A stretch of 64,000 nucleotides of DNA from Didymella arachidicola (Eukaryota; Ascomycota; Dothideomycetes; Pleosporales; Didymellaceae), in assembly GCA_016630955.3 (NCBI GenBank), contig CM049986.1, positions 2,418,001 to 2,482,000 of the forward strand. The letters run 5' to 3'. A model generated the notes under the pieces. It was given only the letters and a program-made list of their open reading frames with translations. It ran no database searches and was not told the DNA's origin. A program made the position numbers and the translations under genes. This document shows positions 1 through 11,370 of this stretch, piece after piece; the stretch's first letter is position 1; each line of letters starts with the position of its first letter.

Positions 1-442
1 CAGCATCTTTGTCACGACAGCGTGTACTTGATCGAACCCACGACCAGACTACAAGTCGCTTCAGGACTATGCCGAGTCCCACTCCAAAGTCATAGCCTGC
101 GTTGGACCTCCATATCGAGTCGTATGATATCAGCGCTAGACGCCTGCGGCTCAAAGACAGATGAAGCGGGATGACAGGCTCACGGGCGACATCAAAAGGG
201 ATCCAAGACGGAATAGCTCGCGGTGCCGGATCAAGGTTGCTCATGTCAAGGGGTCAGGGCTGAGGAAACACCAACGGGACAGCGAGTTGGTCTTATCCAA
301 CTTGCGTAGGCCCGGAGAATGTGTGCATTTCCATCCTCGAGTGCTTCACAATTCATAGCATCCACTCTGACACAGAGGTCCAATAGATGGAAATTCGATA
401 CTAGCTATTCATCAAAGGTCGTTAGTCAAGTCAGCCCAACAC
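1..442. other. Left-end spacer
   Basis: 442 bp downstream of the alpha-galactosidase stop. Only short overlapping frames; nothing recognisable. Confidence 0.5.
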
Positions 443-2061
443 TTAGAGCTCATCCCTCTTCCGCATGCTCACCTCCTCCGACTTCAGCCTGTACACACCA
501 ACAGAGTGTCTCCCGATCTCTGCCTCGATCCGCCCGCCAGGAGCAAGCGTACCAACCTGCTTGCCCCAAAGCGCAGGGTGCATCGCCGCAACACCATCCG
601 CATACGACATAGCCGACGCATTGAACCTAGTCGTGCTGTTACTGCCAATCTGCACTATTCCAGCCGTGCCATTAGTGCCGTTCATGCCAGCCAAAACGAG
701 TCCCGCCTCGGCCTCCGACATGCGGTTCGCCCACAGATCATACACGTCCCACGTCTGGCTCAGCTCGGGCGGCGCGCGGTACGCTCCCGCGGTGCGCTCA
801 TCGAAGAAGACTTCGTTGATGGTGGCGTTCATGCTGCGCGTCGTGTTGCCCGCGTTGAGCAGCGCGACGATGCGGTCGCCGTTTGCGAGGGTGCGGGTCC
901 AGAGGGAGATCTCGCCCTCGCCTGTGTCGTCGGCGTCGACGAGGTAGCGCCAGACGCGCTTGGCGGCGCTGGCGGAAGAGTCTTGGTTGATGGCGAGGAT
1001 GGCGGGGTTGGAGTAGATGGCGAGGTTGGCGGGGGAGAGCGTGCCGACGTTGGTGCCGATGAGCATGGGCGAGCTGTTGATGGCCCACATGCTGAAGTGG
1101 ACGACGTACTCGGAGTCGGTCTGTCCGCCGTTGCCGATCTCGAGCATGTCCATGTCGTTGAAGTAGCCGGACATGGTGCGCGAGGTGATTGCTGGCATCT
1201 TGTTGAGGATGTTCATGACTGAGCAGTGGAAGCCGGGCCATGCGCAGCCGATGGCTTCAGTGCAGGGGCAGCGATCATCTGGGCGGTTGAAAGAATCGTA
1301 GATGTCGCCAGACATGCGGCCAGAGTTTGCAATTCTGTACGCCCAGTCGAATGGATCGTCGTTGCCCCAGTTGCACATGGCGTAGAGAATCTCGCGACCA
1401 GTGGCGTTGAGGGCCTCAGACATGACATTGTAGCGATCGAAAGACAGCTTAGGGGTTCCGGATTGGCCTTGGTTGAAGCAGTTGTCGTACTTCAAGTAGT
1501 CGACACCCCACGATGCCCAGAGATCAGCGTCCTTCTGTTCGTAGCCCAGCGAGCCCGGGTAACGGCCACACGTCAGAACTCCGGCAGAAGAGTACATGCC
1601 AAATTTGAAACCCAAGTCGTGGATCTGGTCAGCCACCTCCTTCATGCCGCTCGGGAACTTGTATGTGTCTTCCACAAGATAGCCGCTCTCATTTCCTGGC
1701 GAGTAATTAATATAAAGAGCAATGGCATTGTAAAGGTGCACTTACTGCCTACAGACCAGCAATCGTCCAGAATGATGTAATTGTATCCAAGATCGCGGAG
1801 GCCATAAGAGGCCATGTCTTGCGCTGTCGTGAGCAACAGGCTCTCGTTGACATCGCAGCCGAAGGCGTTCCAGTTGTCCCATCCCATCTGGGGAACAAGA
1901 TTGAGCCCGTTGTAGGACGATGCTCCAGGAATGACCACATCCGGCTCTTCGCCACCAACCTGTCTCTTCTCGTACATTTGCGACTGGGGAGAGGCAGTCG
2001 CGTGTTCAAAGAGCAGGGCCGCTGCGATTGCCAACTTGAAGGTCGCCATCTCTGCTGCCAA
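443..2061 (-). CDS. GH27 alpha-galactosidase, secretory, ends in RDEL
   Basis: Family GH27 releases terminal alpha-1,6-galactose from oligosaccharides and galactomannans. There are two exons, 2061-1746 and 1695-443, with a 50-nt intron (GTAAGT..CAG); the join reads DDCWSVGRNESGYL and gives 522 residues. Residues 1 to about 25 form a signal peptide (MATFKLAIAAALLF...ATAS), followed by the family start QMGWDNWNAFGCDV. The nucleophile is Asp176 in LKYDNC and the probable acid/base is Asp236 in RMSGDIYD. A beta-rich C-terminal domain carries many N-x-S/T sites. The last residues are KRDEL, which resembles the K/HDEL ER-retrieval signal and is unusual for a secreted hydrolase. The second Met (MATF) is an equally possible start. 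Family assignment is secure; true secretion is uncertain because of the tail. Confidence 0.95.
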
Positions 2062-3800
2062 GTGGTAGATGAATTGAATGGCTCGAAGCTCAAGGCGTTG
2101 TGCTGATCACATAGCAGCGCCAGTCATCTCTCTTATACAGAGACCTCGAGATGCTTTCCGGTGCCGAAGTCTTCACTAGACCTTACCCATTGTGTAGAAG
2201 TACGTACTTCGCAGCGATCATCCACGCCCGCTGATCTTCGCATCGTTCTCCGAAGATATACCATCACCAAAAGTAGAACATCGTCCGCGCCGTCGTCATC
2301 AAATTCGATGTTCCGAGAATCTCTGCGTTGACTTGCGGGGATACAAGCAGGGGCGGATCCGGAGCAGAATGATGTGATTGGTGGGTGCGGCAAGGAAGCG
2401 GCTGCGGCGTGAATGTCCCCGCAAAACGTTCGCCTGTTGAACAGGCCAGGCTGCCGCGCCAAGTCTGCAGGATGGAGATGTGCTGAAGAGCCTCATCTTC
2501 TAGAATCGAAAAGGTGACAACGGAGGAAGCTAGTCGATATCTGGGTCAGCTCCCGCTCCTTCCGACAGTCTTAAGTCCATCACCTCACTCAACACCATGC
2601 CAACATGGCTTGGCCTCAACTTTGAGTGCTCAATGCTTGCACATTTCTTCCCGGTACATACTGGTGTCTCGGCTGGCGACGCCGATACCGCGTACCCCGC
2701 TGTGAAGCGGCACGGCTAGTGCTCCAGCCACCCATTACAAGCTCAGATCCGCACAGGACGTAATCCTTTTTCAAGCAAAGCAGCTTTCTTGCGCACTGCA
2801 AATGCTCGGCCTAGCACTGATATCAGACATCCGATGATAGGAGTAGGGACTTGTTACAGTCTTACTGAGCCACGTGCTGGGCTCCGTAGTCTCCAGCTAT
2901 GAAGAAGGATCACCAACACTGCATGCATCTCTAGAAGGCTTCGGTAATAACTCACGTAGCGACTAGACGGACCCGATACTGCTTGCAGCGACCATGCCTG
3001 TGCATTCCCGCCACTTCTCCGCCGCGAAGACATTGCCCGACAGTCCGAAATACGCGTCTTTTTAGTCCATGCAACCGGCTGACACTTGGGAGTGATCGAC
3101 ATCGCTGGGGGCGATGAATGGTCAAGAGCCGGACCTGCAGCAGAGCCTCAGGCTACCACGGTTGTCTAACTTGGAGGAGACTTGTAGCCGCCGCTTTAAT
3201 GCACCCCAGTAGCAGGTTAGGTCCAGGTACTGTCGTTGAGGGCAGGAGAGCGAGTGTAGCACGGAGGTGATTACTGGAGTGATCAAAATGAGGCAAAAGC
3301 GGCCATGGAGATAGATCATTGACAATTTTCAACACACCGTATTGCGAGACTGAAGCTTAAATGCACACCAATGAAAGACTGCGCAGTGCCTGTCCACGCG
3401 GCGAGTGTTGCGCAGATAATTTTCAACACGCATCTACGGCGTCTCCACCATAAGCACAACCTTTTTGCGAATTACGAAGTCTTTAATTGCATCCATTGTT
3501 CTTGATCTCGAGGAAGAAGGTGGCCTCGTGAGCGTAATGATGGCACCGGCATAATGGTCACCTCACCCGATCTCGAGATCAGCTTTGTCCAGTCTGAAGG
3601 CAGCCACAGCAAAAGACGTCGTGACGAATGCCGTCACCGCCGGCGCGGGGGTAGACATCGATCTTGCAAGTGTCCAGACCGAACGACTGGGAGGGACGTT
3701 CATATGACAGGACGTGTTTGCGCACTTCCTCTCGCATATCTAGTCGATCAAGCAGAGAGCTTCTGTTCGTTAATCTCATAGTTTCTCCTTGTGTGCTCCT
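2062..3800. other. Gene-free stretch
   Basis: About 1.7 kb between the start of the alpha-galactosidase and the end of the broken zinc-finger gene. Only short overlapping reading frames on both strands are present, with no recognisable domain and no consistent splice pattern. I see no tRNA or transposon ORF. The part next to 2062 must hold the alpha-galactosidase promoter. Confidence 0.6.
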
Positions 3801-4560
3801 TCAGGATATCCTTTTTGTTGGATTCTGCGTTAACGCTAGCAATCTCTGATTGAGCATTCGAACGAATAGTTTCGGAAACATGCTCACATGACGCTCGAAG
3901 AAACGGGAACCCATGGCTTCAATGAAGTTGTCGATCATGAATTCGCCGATGGCGCCCATAGGCAAGTCTGCGTCATCATCGACATCAGCTTCTTCCTCAT
4001 CGTCGCTCTGGTCCATCCCGTCTTTTCCTTTCAGCTTGACACAAACGGAGTTGACAGCGGTGAGCCAGAAATATTTTGCGAAGCGATTCTCTGCGATGTA
4101 GTTGGCAATGAGGGCATCTGCAAAATCTGCGTTGTTGAGGCTGAAAGAGAGCATGTGGGCCTTGAGGATGCGCAAGCCAAAGTCCTCCGAATCTCATGGC
4201 ACGCTCTTGTCGATATGGATATTACTGGTGTACAGCCAGTCACAGTAGACATACATGGCCTCCTCATCAATCGACTTGTCGTTTTCCATGACTTCAACAA
4301 CCTCCACGGCGTCGTTGGACTTCGATTTCCACACCTGGCAACACGCAGGGCATTTCGTCAGGCCCCTCCTTGTCGCCTTCCACCGATCCATGCAATGTTC
4401 ATGGAAGTTCTGTCCGCAACCTGCTCGACAGTACGCGATCTCGCCCTCATTTGCGTCGAGTGTCTCGTGACATATCCATGGATTGAGCATTCCCTTCTAT
4501 CTCCTTTCGATTTCCGTGCAAGAGATCTTGAACTTTCATAGAGCTCCTGCATAGCAAATC
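3801..4560 (-). pseudogene. Broken RING-like zinc finger / BTB-like gene
   Basis: Reading down the minus strand, a Cys/His-rich segment at about 4480-4330 contains ICHETL, CRAGCGQNFHEHC and CPACCQVW, a RING/SWIM-type finger. It is followed by YVYCDWLYTSNI, like the C-terminal half of fungal BTB domains, then by a helical segment and an acidic stretch (DDEEEADVDDDADLP). Two lesions are visible. An in-frame TGA at 4194-4196 interrupts DKSVP/DSEDFG while the frame remains coding on both sides. Near 4490 the upstream frame (LLHGNRKEIEG) shifts into ICHETL, and the first CxxC cysteine is lost. No sensible intron removes either lesion. Probably a decayed gene; sequencing error is the alternative. 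Domain identity is inferred from motifs. Confidence 0.6.
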
Positions 4561-4905
4561 TTCGTGCAATGTGAACATGCGCTGTATTTCGCCGATCCCG
4601 AGCGTAACTGTGCGGCGCCCAAGACTATCACTGTTAGAGGAGAAATATGGTTGTGCTGTGCCAATAACACACCTGCTATAATGCAGTCTCTTTGCTGCTG
4701 TTCGGCGTCTGACTATCGTCATGGACGAGTCTCCTTGATTCTTGCTGGAAGATTGCGACTCGTGGGTTGCAGCAAAGGTGGTCGAAGTCCACCAAAATCT
4801 ATGACCAATGCAGGGTGGAGCGCAAGAGGTTGCCGAGAAGGTTTGTGCCAGCAAAGCAGGTGCAGTGTGAAACGTGATATGGTCGTAGCATATTCTCCAC
4901 GCCAC

Positions 4906-5034
4906 CCTGTGTTCTCGCGACCAGAGAAGTAGCCATGGAGTCCACGCTAATGCACTTTATGTGCGCAGTATTCTGCAGAGACCGTCCAACATGCAAAATG
5001 CATTCAAGGAGCACGCACAAGGCATGCAAGAAAA
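4906..5034. other. Spacer before AT-rich island
   Basis: Nothing recognisable on either strand. Base composition drops sharply into AT-rich DNA at its right end. Confidence 0.4.
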
Positions 5035-5670
5035 TTTATATTACTATATGTAATAAGAGTAGAAGCTAATCTATAGAGTATTCGCTAGTATATAACAAGT
5101 GCAGTGTTCTTTCTGCAAAGAGCCTAATTTGCAAAAAGCAATTGAAGTGCACGGAAAAGACAAAGCCAAAAAAAACATTAATCGACTCGACAGCTATCTC
5201 AAGTTAGAAGATGCGACTGGGATAAGATAAGGGTTAAATAAGTACCTGCAAGATTCGAACTTGCGCGCCCGAAGGCATATGATGTCTATTAGCTAGAGCG
5301 TTCGAGTCATACCCATTAACCACTCTGGCAAGCTGCCATTTGAATCTTCATATGAAATGTATGAAAAAACTATGATTCATATAGCAAACGCATTAGGAAC
5401 ACCACTTACGAACAGGATCTGTAGGGATGGCACGGAGTATTCGATCTCTACGGAGTATACCGTAGATTTCGTAGAGTATTCAGCTTAGATTAGCAAATAT
5501 TCCGTAGACAAGGTTCATACCTTACAAGCTAGCTTAAATTAGCCCTAGCTGTCTATACGCGAGTAATAGTCTCCCTCCTCTGCCCCTAAGTAGCTACTTA
5601 GTAATTAGAATCTATGAAATATACCGTATGCACAGAATATTCGGGTATTCGGTAGATTTGCCATCCCCAA
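5035..5670. repeat. AT-rich island, possible relic of a repeat
   Basis: This stretch is far richer in A and T than the rest of the window and has no coding potential. It holds repeated short words (cggagtat, ccgtaga, gtagagtattc) and a short inverted pair, GGGATGGCA at 5424-5432 and TGCCATCCC at 5659-5667, framing 244 bp. It also contains the tRNA-like sequence at 5241-5338. Such islands in ascomycetes are often old repeats altered by repeat-induced point mutation; that is inference. No target-site duplication flanks the inverted pair. Confidence 0.45.
5241..5338 (-). tRNA. tRNA-Ser(CGA)-like sequence with intron, acceptor stem degenerate
   Basis: Read on the minus strand, the T arm is perfect (GCAAG, loop TTCGAAT, CTTGC). 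A D arm GCC..GTGGTTAA..GGG is present. The anticodon stem TATGA/TCATA holds the loop CTCGAA, giving anticodon CGA (Ser). About 17 nt sit just 3' of the anticodon, at the canonical eukaryotic tRNA intron site. A class II variable arm (GCC TTCG GGC) follows. The two acceptor strands do not pair well (GCAGCTT/TGGCAGC against AGGTACT), so this is probably a decayed tRNA-Ser copy rather than a working gene. Confidence 0.5.
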
Positions 5671-6020
5671 GTGTCAGTAGCTCCGGCTCCCAGCATCCAA
5701 AGCTTTGCAAGCCCTCCGCTATTGGTTGACGTTGAGACGCTGAAAAGATGGTTTCCTGTTGAGAGAACGAAGAGAATTGTGTTCGGTTTGTCGCGAACCC
5801 TGCACGTGGCGCTCAAAAGCCGCAATGTGGGGCGCAGATCCGCTAGGCCATTGGCTTCATGCAGGTCCGCTCTCCCCAGAGGTATCGCCGCGTGAGCGCA
5901 ACCGCGGAGTGCTATCAATGACCCTGACAGAGCCTGAGGCAACCTTCTTCAGGGTCGCACACACGAAAACCGCCATGTGAACACGCACACACATTTATAT
6001 ACACACCCCCGACTCGTGCC
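5671..6020. other. Upstream region of ubp8
   Basis: Short spacer between the AT-rich island and the ubp8 start. No gene seen; it should hold the ubp8 promoter and 5' leader. Confidence 0.5.
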
Positions 6021-7803
6021 ATGGACGGAACAGCAGGCTCCAAGTCAGCGCTGGCTGCGGCCAAGGTGATCAAGAATGCGAAAGGCAACATCGTGCCTAG
6101 CAGCCAGAAGGCGCATATTGTGTATGGCTGTGGTGTGTACCTGCAAGCTGCCTGAAGTACGAGTCTAACAGTGGTGTCCAGAGCACATGGGCGAGATGTT
6201 CGAGAACGCACGCAACCAGACCCTCAAGTCCTACCGGTCCATCCTCCAGCTCATACACGACAAACCAAGTGTCATAGCACAAACATACGTCGATAGTGGA
6301 AGTGAACCTGTCGTGTCTCTTCGACCACTCTACCTCTGCCTACAATGCCCCAACATCATGACGGATGAGCAACGCGATCAGCACTTCGACGCCAAGAGCC
6401 ATTGCTTCTGTGGGTTGAACAGGGCACATCCTGCGTAGCCAGGCTGACAATTCATAGCGGTCGAGTCGCGCGAAGGGAATGTATATTGTGGAAACTGCGT
6501 GGATTTCATCTACGATCCCGAGCTGGAGACCAGGCGACTGCTGAAAGGTCAGGAAGCATGCTTACCAAGTCCGCCAGAACCAAGTCGCTGACCAAATGCA
6601 GGGAAGAAACGCAAGCACGAAGACACGCTGACCGCCGACGATGACAAGCTTATCGTCACCAACTCCACCTTCCTGTCTTGCCGAGCGACTGGCCTACGGG
6701 GCCTGTACAACATGGGGCAGACCTGCTTCATGAGCGTCATCTTGCAAACGGTCGTGCACAACCCCTTCATACGGAACTTCTTTCTCGCAGAAGGACACAA
6801 GACGGCCGAGTGTGAGCGAGAGTCGTGCGTGAGCTGTGCACTTGATGAGATGATTGTCGAATTCCACTCAGCGGAGAAGACCGAGGGCTACGGCGCTGTC
6901 GCCATGCTTATGGGTAGCTGGCTTGCCGGCGAGGTATGTTAAAGGACCTCATTCTTTTGGCACAGCTGACGACCACCTAGGCACTCGCTGGCTACCAACA
7001 GCAGGACGCCCACGAATACATGCAATTCTTCCTGAACACCCTGCACCTGACGAACGGCGGCTCTGCAGACTCCGAGGATTGCGATTGTGTGGTTCATAAG
7101 ACGTTCTATGGCAAGCTCCAGAGCACTGTCACTTGTGAAAAATGCCACAACACAACGACCGCCCTCGATCCATACATGGATCTCAGCCTGGATGTCCGGA
7201 ACCAGAAGAAGCGTAAAAACGCTGACAAATCAGACGACGCTGGTCTTGATCTGAGAGACTGCCTTGACCGATTCACTGCAAAGGAGAGGCTTGACTCAGC
7301 GCAGTACACATGCAGGAACTGCGATAGCCCGCAAAACGCTATCAAGCAGCTGAGCATCAAGCGTCTGCCGCCAGTACTGTCGATACATCTCAAGGTATGC
7401 TATTGATGACAAACGTGATATTCGAGACGCTCACATTTTTCAGCGATTCGAGCACTCAAAGGCCCAGTCCTCAAAGATCGAGACCAAGGTCAACTTTCCA
7501 ATGAAACTCGAACTCTACCCCTACACGACTCTACAAAAAGAGCAAGCGAAAGCTGCAAAAGCTTCAGGCACACCGAACACAAACTACAACGTAAATACGC
7601 CAGCCAACAGCCTTACATACGAACTCTCCTCGGTCATTGTGCACAAGGGCAAGATTGACTCGGGACATTATGTCAGCTATTCTAGAGAGGGCAACGATTG
7701 GTTTGCGTTCGACGATAGTAAAGTTGTCCTCGCGAACGAAGCCGAGGTGCTAAACGCCGAGGCTTACATTGTGACTTATATGATCAACCAGTTAGATGTG
7801 TGA
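6021..7803 (+). CDS. ubp8: Ubiquitin carboxyl-terminal hydrolase Ubp8 (SAGA deubiquitinase module)
   Basis: The Ubp8/USP22 family removes ubiquitin from histone H2B as part of SAGA. Six exons: 6021-6132, 6182-6409, 6458-6547, 6602-6933, 6981-7394 and 7444-7803. The introns are 47-54 nt and the product is 511 residues. The N-terminal ZnF-UBP domain (YGCEHM, LYLCLQCPNIM, H..HCFSVESREGNVYC) lies at residues about 30-140. The USP Cys box is GLYNMGQTCFMS with Cys185. QQQDAHEYMQFF, CEKC/CRNC zinc ligands and the His box SGHYVSYSR (His467) with WFAFDD follow. All catalytic elements are intact. ZnF-UBP plus USP at this length separates it from other USPs, although other ZnF-USPs cannot be fully excluded. 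Confidence 0.92.
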
Positions 7804-8112
7804 GTGCCCAACACCTGCCTCTCCAGTGCTGCGGTTCTACAGGGACCAGAAACGGCGTTCCGTGTGTGATTCTCAGAAGTCGCACTTGTTGTCACGGGGG
7901 GAACGAGGATGATGAGGCATTTGCATGACTGGCGTTGGAGTTTGGTTGATGCATTTGGTCACAGACATACCCCTATAGTAACTGCTGTAGAGTAGCAGAA
8001 TTTTTTGGGAGGCTATTTGAAGGACTGGTTGGTCCGCCAAGAGGGATGGATTCAGGGGAGGAAGTAAATTGCGATATATTTTCACGTGTCCATTCCTAGT
8101 CCACAGACAGCT

Positions 8113-9207
8113 CTACTCCATCAGGGCAACAATCTTGCCGCGCACCCTTCCTTCTACCATGTATCTTCTGATCTTCTCCCAAGCATCGATATGTTCCGCC
8201 TCGCTCAGTACACCCTTCACCGTATCTTGCACCACAACTTGTACGCCATGGTCGTCTGCCAACTTCGCAACTTGCTCGAGCAATTTGCTCTTCTGATACA
8301 GAAGTACATTCGCGTATCTGGGCCCAAAGACATACCCACAGACATATCTCCAGATCTGCGATGGGTACGTGAAGTACGTCAATAGTCCTCCCATCGCAGT
8401 TCGGCTTGTCTTGTCTCCCAAAATCGTGATATACGCTGCATCTTTGTGAAGCAGCTCGTACCAATGCTCGAACATTTGCGTTCCACCAACACAATCGACA
8501 TACAAATCGTACTTTCTCCCGTCCAACCTCGACGCTAAGAGAGTTTCTGCAACATCCCGCTTCGTATAATCGATCACTTCATCTGCACCCAAGCCCCGCA
8601 CAAAATCCGCATTCCGCCCCGAGCAGATCGCTGTAACGTAACAACCATACACCTTCTTCGCAAGCTGCACAGCCCACAATCCCACGCCTCCACTCGCACC
8701 GCCAACCACAACCCTCCTCTCATTCCCGTTAGGACTCTTCGACTCAGCAGGCAATCAGTCCAGACACGCAAACGCTGTAAGCACAACCAAAGGCACAGCA
8801 GCAGCCTCCTGAAATCCCCACGCCCCTGGTATCCTCGCCACAGGCTCGCTGCCAGGCGTCGTCTTCAGGTACTGGGTGAATGTGCCCTCGCCCACAGGGT
8901 GGTTGCACAGGCCAAATACGCGGTCGCCGATCTGCCACTGCGAGGAGCGGCTGAGCGCGGAGCCGACGGCGGCGATGGTGCCGGCGTAGTCGTGGCCTAT
9001 GCCTTTCTCTTTCTTGCCAAAGAAAAGGCCGATGAGGGGGTTGCTCCATAGTTGGATGTCGACGGGATTGATGGCTGCGCCGTGGACTTTGACGAGGATC
9101 TCGCTGGGGCCAGGTTTGAGTATTGGGGTGTGGATTAGGTGAGGCGGTGACTTGGGAGTGGTGTAGGTTAAAGATGTGTTGGACTCGGGGAGTTGGCTTG
9201 CTGCCAT
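8113..9207 (-). pseudogene. Zinc-type MDR oxidoreductase interrupted by TGA
   Basis: A medium-chain dehydrogenase/reductase of the quinone oxidoreductase-like type (NAD(P)H-dependent). The N-terminal catalytic half (residues 1-150) has INPVDIQLW, GHDYAGTIAAVG and GDRVFG. The Rossmann half has VVVGGASGGVGLWAVQLAK and GADEVIDY, and the frame ends in GKIVALME. The same frame runs from ATG 9207 (MAASQ) to 8113, 365 codons, broken once by TGA at 8755-8757. The context is AFACLD-stop-LPAESK, where a Trp (TGG) would fit. No intron is needed elsewhere and none can remove the stop. Either a recent nonsense mutation, a sequencing error, or an unproven readthrough. It converges on ubp8 across about 310 bp. 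Confidence 0.8.
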
Positions 9208-9500
9208 ACTGGGGATGTGACGGTACTGATGGTTCACTTTTAGAATAGTCTCGTTAGGCTGCGATGGTGAGGCTGTTGCTAGCGTTGGAGGAACTCTAGA
9301 GCAGAGCGATAGCTCGAAAGCGCAATGATGTAGGATAATTAAAAGAGGGCTCGACGCGGGGGACTTGTCGATCATCCGAGGTAGACATGGTCGGGTTTCT
9401 GAGGTCGGAGTTGCTCGAGAAGCCCGCTAAATAGTCTATCCCATCTCATTTGCTCTGCTTGATGGCAAGACTGCCTTGACCTCAATAGTCTACCCCGTCC

Positions 9501-11370
9501 TCATACTTTGTACATAGGCTTGAGCCTGACATCTAGCTTGCCCACATTCGTGGTAAAGCAGTCTCGGCTCTTCTTCTCAACCGCACTGCCATCTTCGCCC
9601 TCAGCAAAAGTGATGTCAAAAGCCCTGACGAGGTTCGCCGTGACACTCCTCAACTCCATCATGGCCAGCTTCTGGCCAACGCAGTTGTACGTACCAGTGC
9701 TGAAAGGCATGAATGCACGTTTGTCGATAATGGCCTCGGGCTGCTCGTCGGTCCAGCGCTCGGGCATAAAAGCTAGTGGCTTAGCCCAGTATCGAGGGTC
9801 GCGTTGAAGGCAGTGGATAGGCATCCAGATGATGATGTTACCGGGGATATAGGTGCCGTCAGGAAGGGTGATGCCTTCGGGTGGAGTTTCGCGTTGGACA
9901 CCAGAGGGGACCTAAAAGGGTCAATCAATCCGCTCAAGATTTTCTGAGGTGAATAGCATACAGCAGGGTGGAGACGAAGTGCCTCATTGATCACGCCATC
10001 AAGGTACGGGATGTTTTGTACGTCTTCAACGTCGAGATGGTCCTTGCCATTCGCTACAATATCGATCGCTTTGCGTAGTTTTGCCTGAATATCAGGGTTC
10101 TTGCAGAACTCGTAGGCGACGAAGGACAAAGTTGCAGCTGTGGTGTCGCTTCACGAAGTGTTAAATCCATGCTAGGGGTAAACCTCTCCCGCACCATTAC
10201 GAATGTACTTACCTTCCAGCAACGATCATAAGACGTGCATCAGCGTTGAGCTCTGGAGTAACATCTGGGCTGTTGGGGTCGAGCAACCAACTAAATATAT
10301 CGTTCTCCTTTGGTGTAATCTGCGCAATCATCAGCAACAATGCGTCATGCCAGTCTCGGTCTCTACACACAGCCTTTCTCTCCTTCAAGACCTTTGAAGT
10401 CCACTCGATATGCTCAATAAGCGGTCTAGCGCCGGCTGGTGTACGCGTGATTAAATCCAGCATCCAAGGAAAGTGTCCAAAGACGGACAGCGGCTCCATA
10501 CTGGCATGTAGGAGCTTGATCATGGGATCTTCTTCCCCCTTTTCTATCATGCCAAAACTGCGGCTAAAGCCAATGTCGCCCATAACGTCAAAGCTGTAGA
10601 AATTGACCCAATTGGTAATTCGAACAGAAGGCTTCTTGGCTTCATCCTTCAGCCTCGTCATAAGGGCGAGCGCATGGCGGTTCAGTCTGGGTTCGTATTC
10701 GCGCAACGCTTTAGCGTTGAGAGCATGGTCCCAAGCCTTGCGTCGCTGCTTGTGGTCTTGCTTGTCTCGTGTAAGGTGTGTGGATGCACCAGTGACGTGA
10801 TTTGCGTTGTTATACCAAGGTCCCTTCCGACACCGGCTCATGGGTCCGTGAATAAGCGGAACGGCATCAGCGCAGTAAACAGCAAGCTCGCGTGGGCCCG
10901 TTCGAATGACGTCGGTTTGATATTCCTTCTGCAATGCCTCGCTATATTTGTAGTATTGGTAGTCAGGAAACACACCAGCGAAGACCGCATGGAACTTGGA
11001 GAAGCGCGCGACAAATGGGCCCGGAAACTATTTCGTATCAGCTTTTGGCCAATGATGTGGTCTTCAAATTTACCTTTCGTAGCCGGTGGAACAGCACACG
11101 GTGAGCCAGGATGCTAGTTGACAGAACGCCGAAGTAGATTGCTGCTGCTGTTGCTATGACCTTTGCCACTGCACCGACAGAATTTGCTCGAGGTTCTTGG
11201 AGGTATTCAGCTGCAGCAAGACCGCTAAAGCCAAAGACCCAAGCCTTCAGCCATGAAGTCATTCTGGTGTCCCACTCATCTCGATGTAGTATCAAATGGG
11301 TAAAGAGGCCAAGAACAGTAAGCACAGGCGGACTGTGAACGATCCCGACAGGGTTCACTAGCCTCGCCAT
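9501..11370 (-). CDS. Cytochrome P450 monooxygenase
   Basis: A membrane-bound haem monooxygenase of the ER. Four exons: 11370-11074, 11027-10213, 10148-9962 and 9911-9501. The introns are 46, 64 and 50 nt and the product is 569 residues. Hydrophobic N-terminal segments precede the proline hinge FPGPFVARF. I-helix AGSDTTAATL, K-helix EALRLHP (ExxR) and haem-binding FSTGTYNCVGQKL with Cys510 are all present. The style resembles fungal CYP67/pisatin demethylase-like enzymes, but the substrate cannot be told from sequence. No biosynthetic core gene lies nearby, so it looks like a stand-alone P450. Confidence 0.93.

Noticed and set aside
2133..3335. Short frames 60-110 codons in the gene-free stretch
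   Set aside because: No domain, no conserved pattern, both strands equal; not called.
4447..4905. 152-codon minus-strand frame continuing from the zinc-finger locus
   Set aside because: Only its last part (NRKEIEG) matches coding character; treated as part of the broken gene rather than a separate one.
9501..11370. P450 and neighbouring MDR oxidoreductase as part of a metabolite cluster
   Set aside because: No synthase, transporter or regulator is next to them, and the MDR gene is broken.
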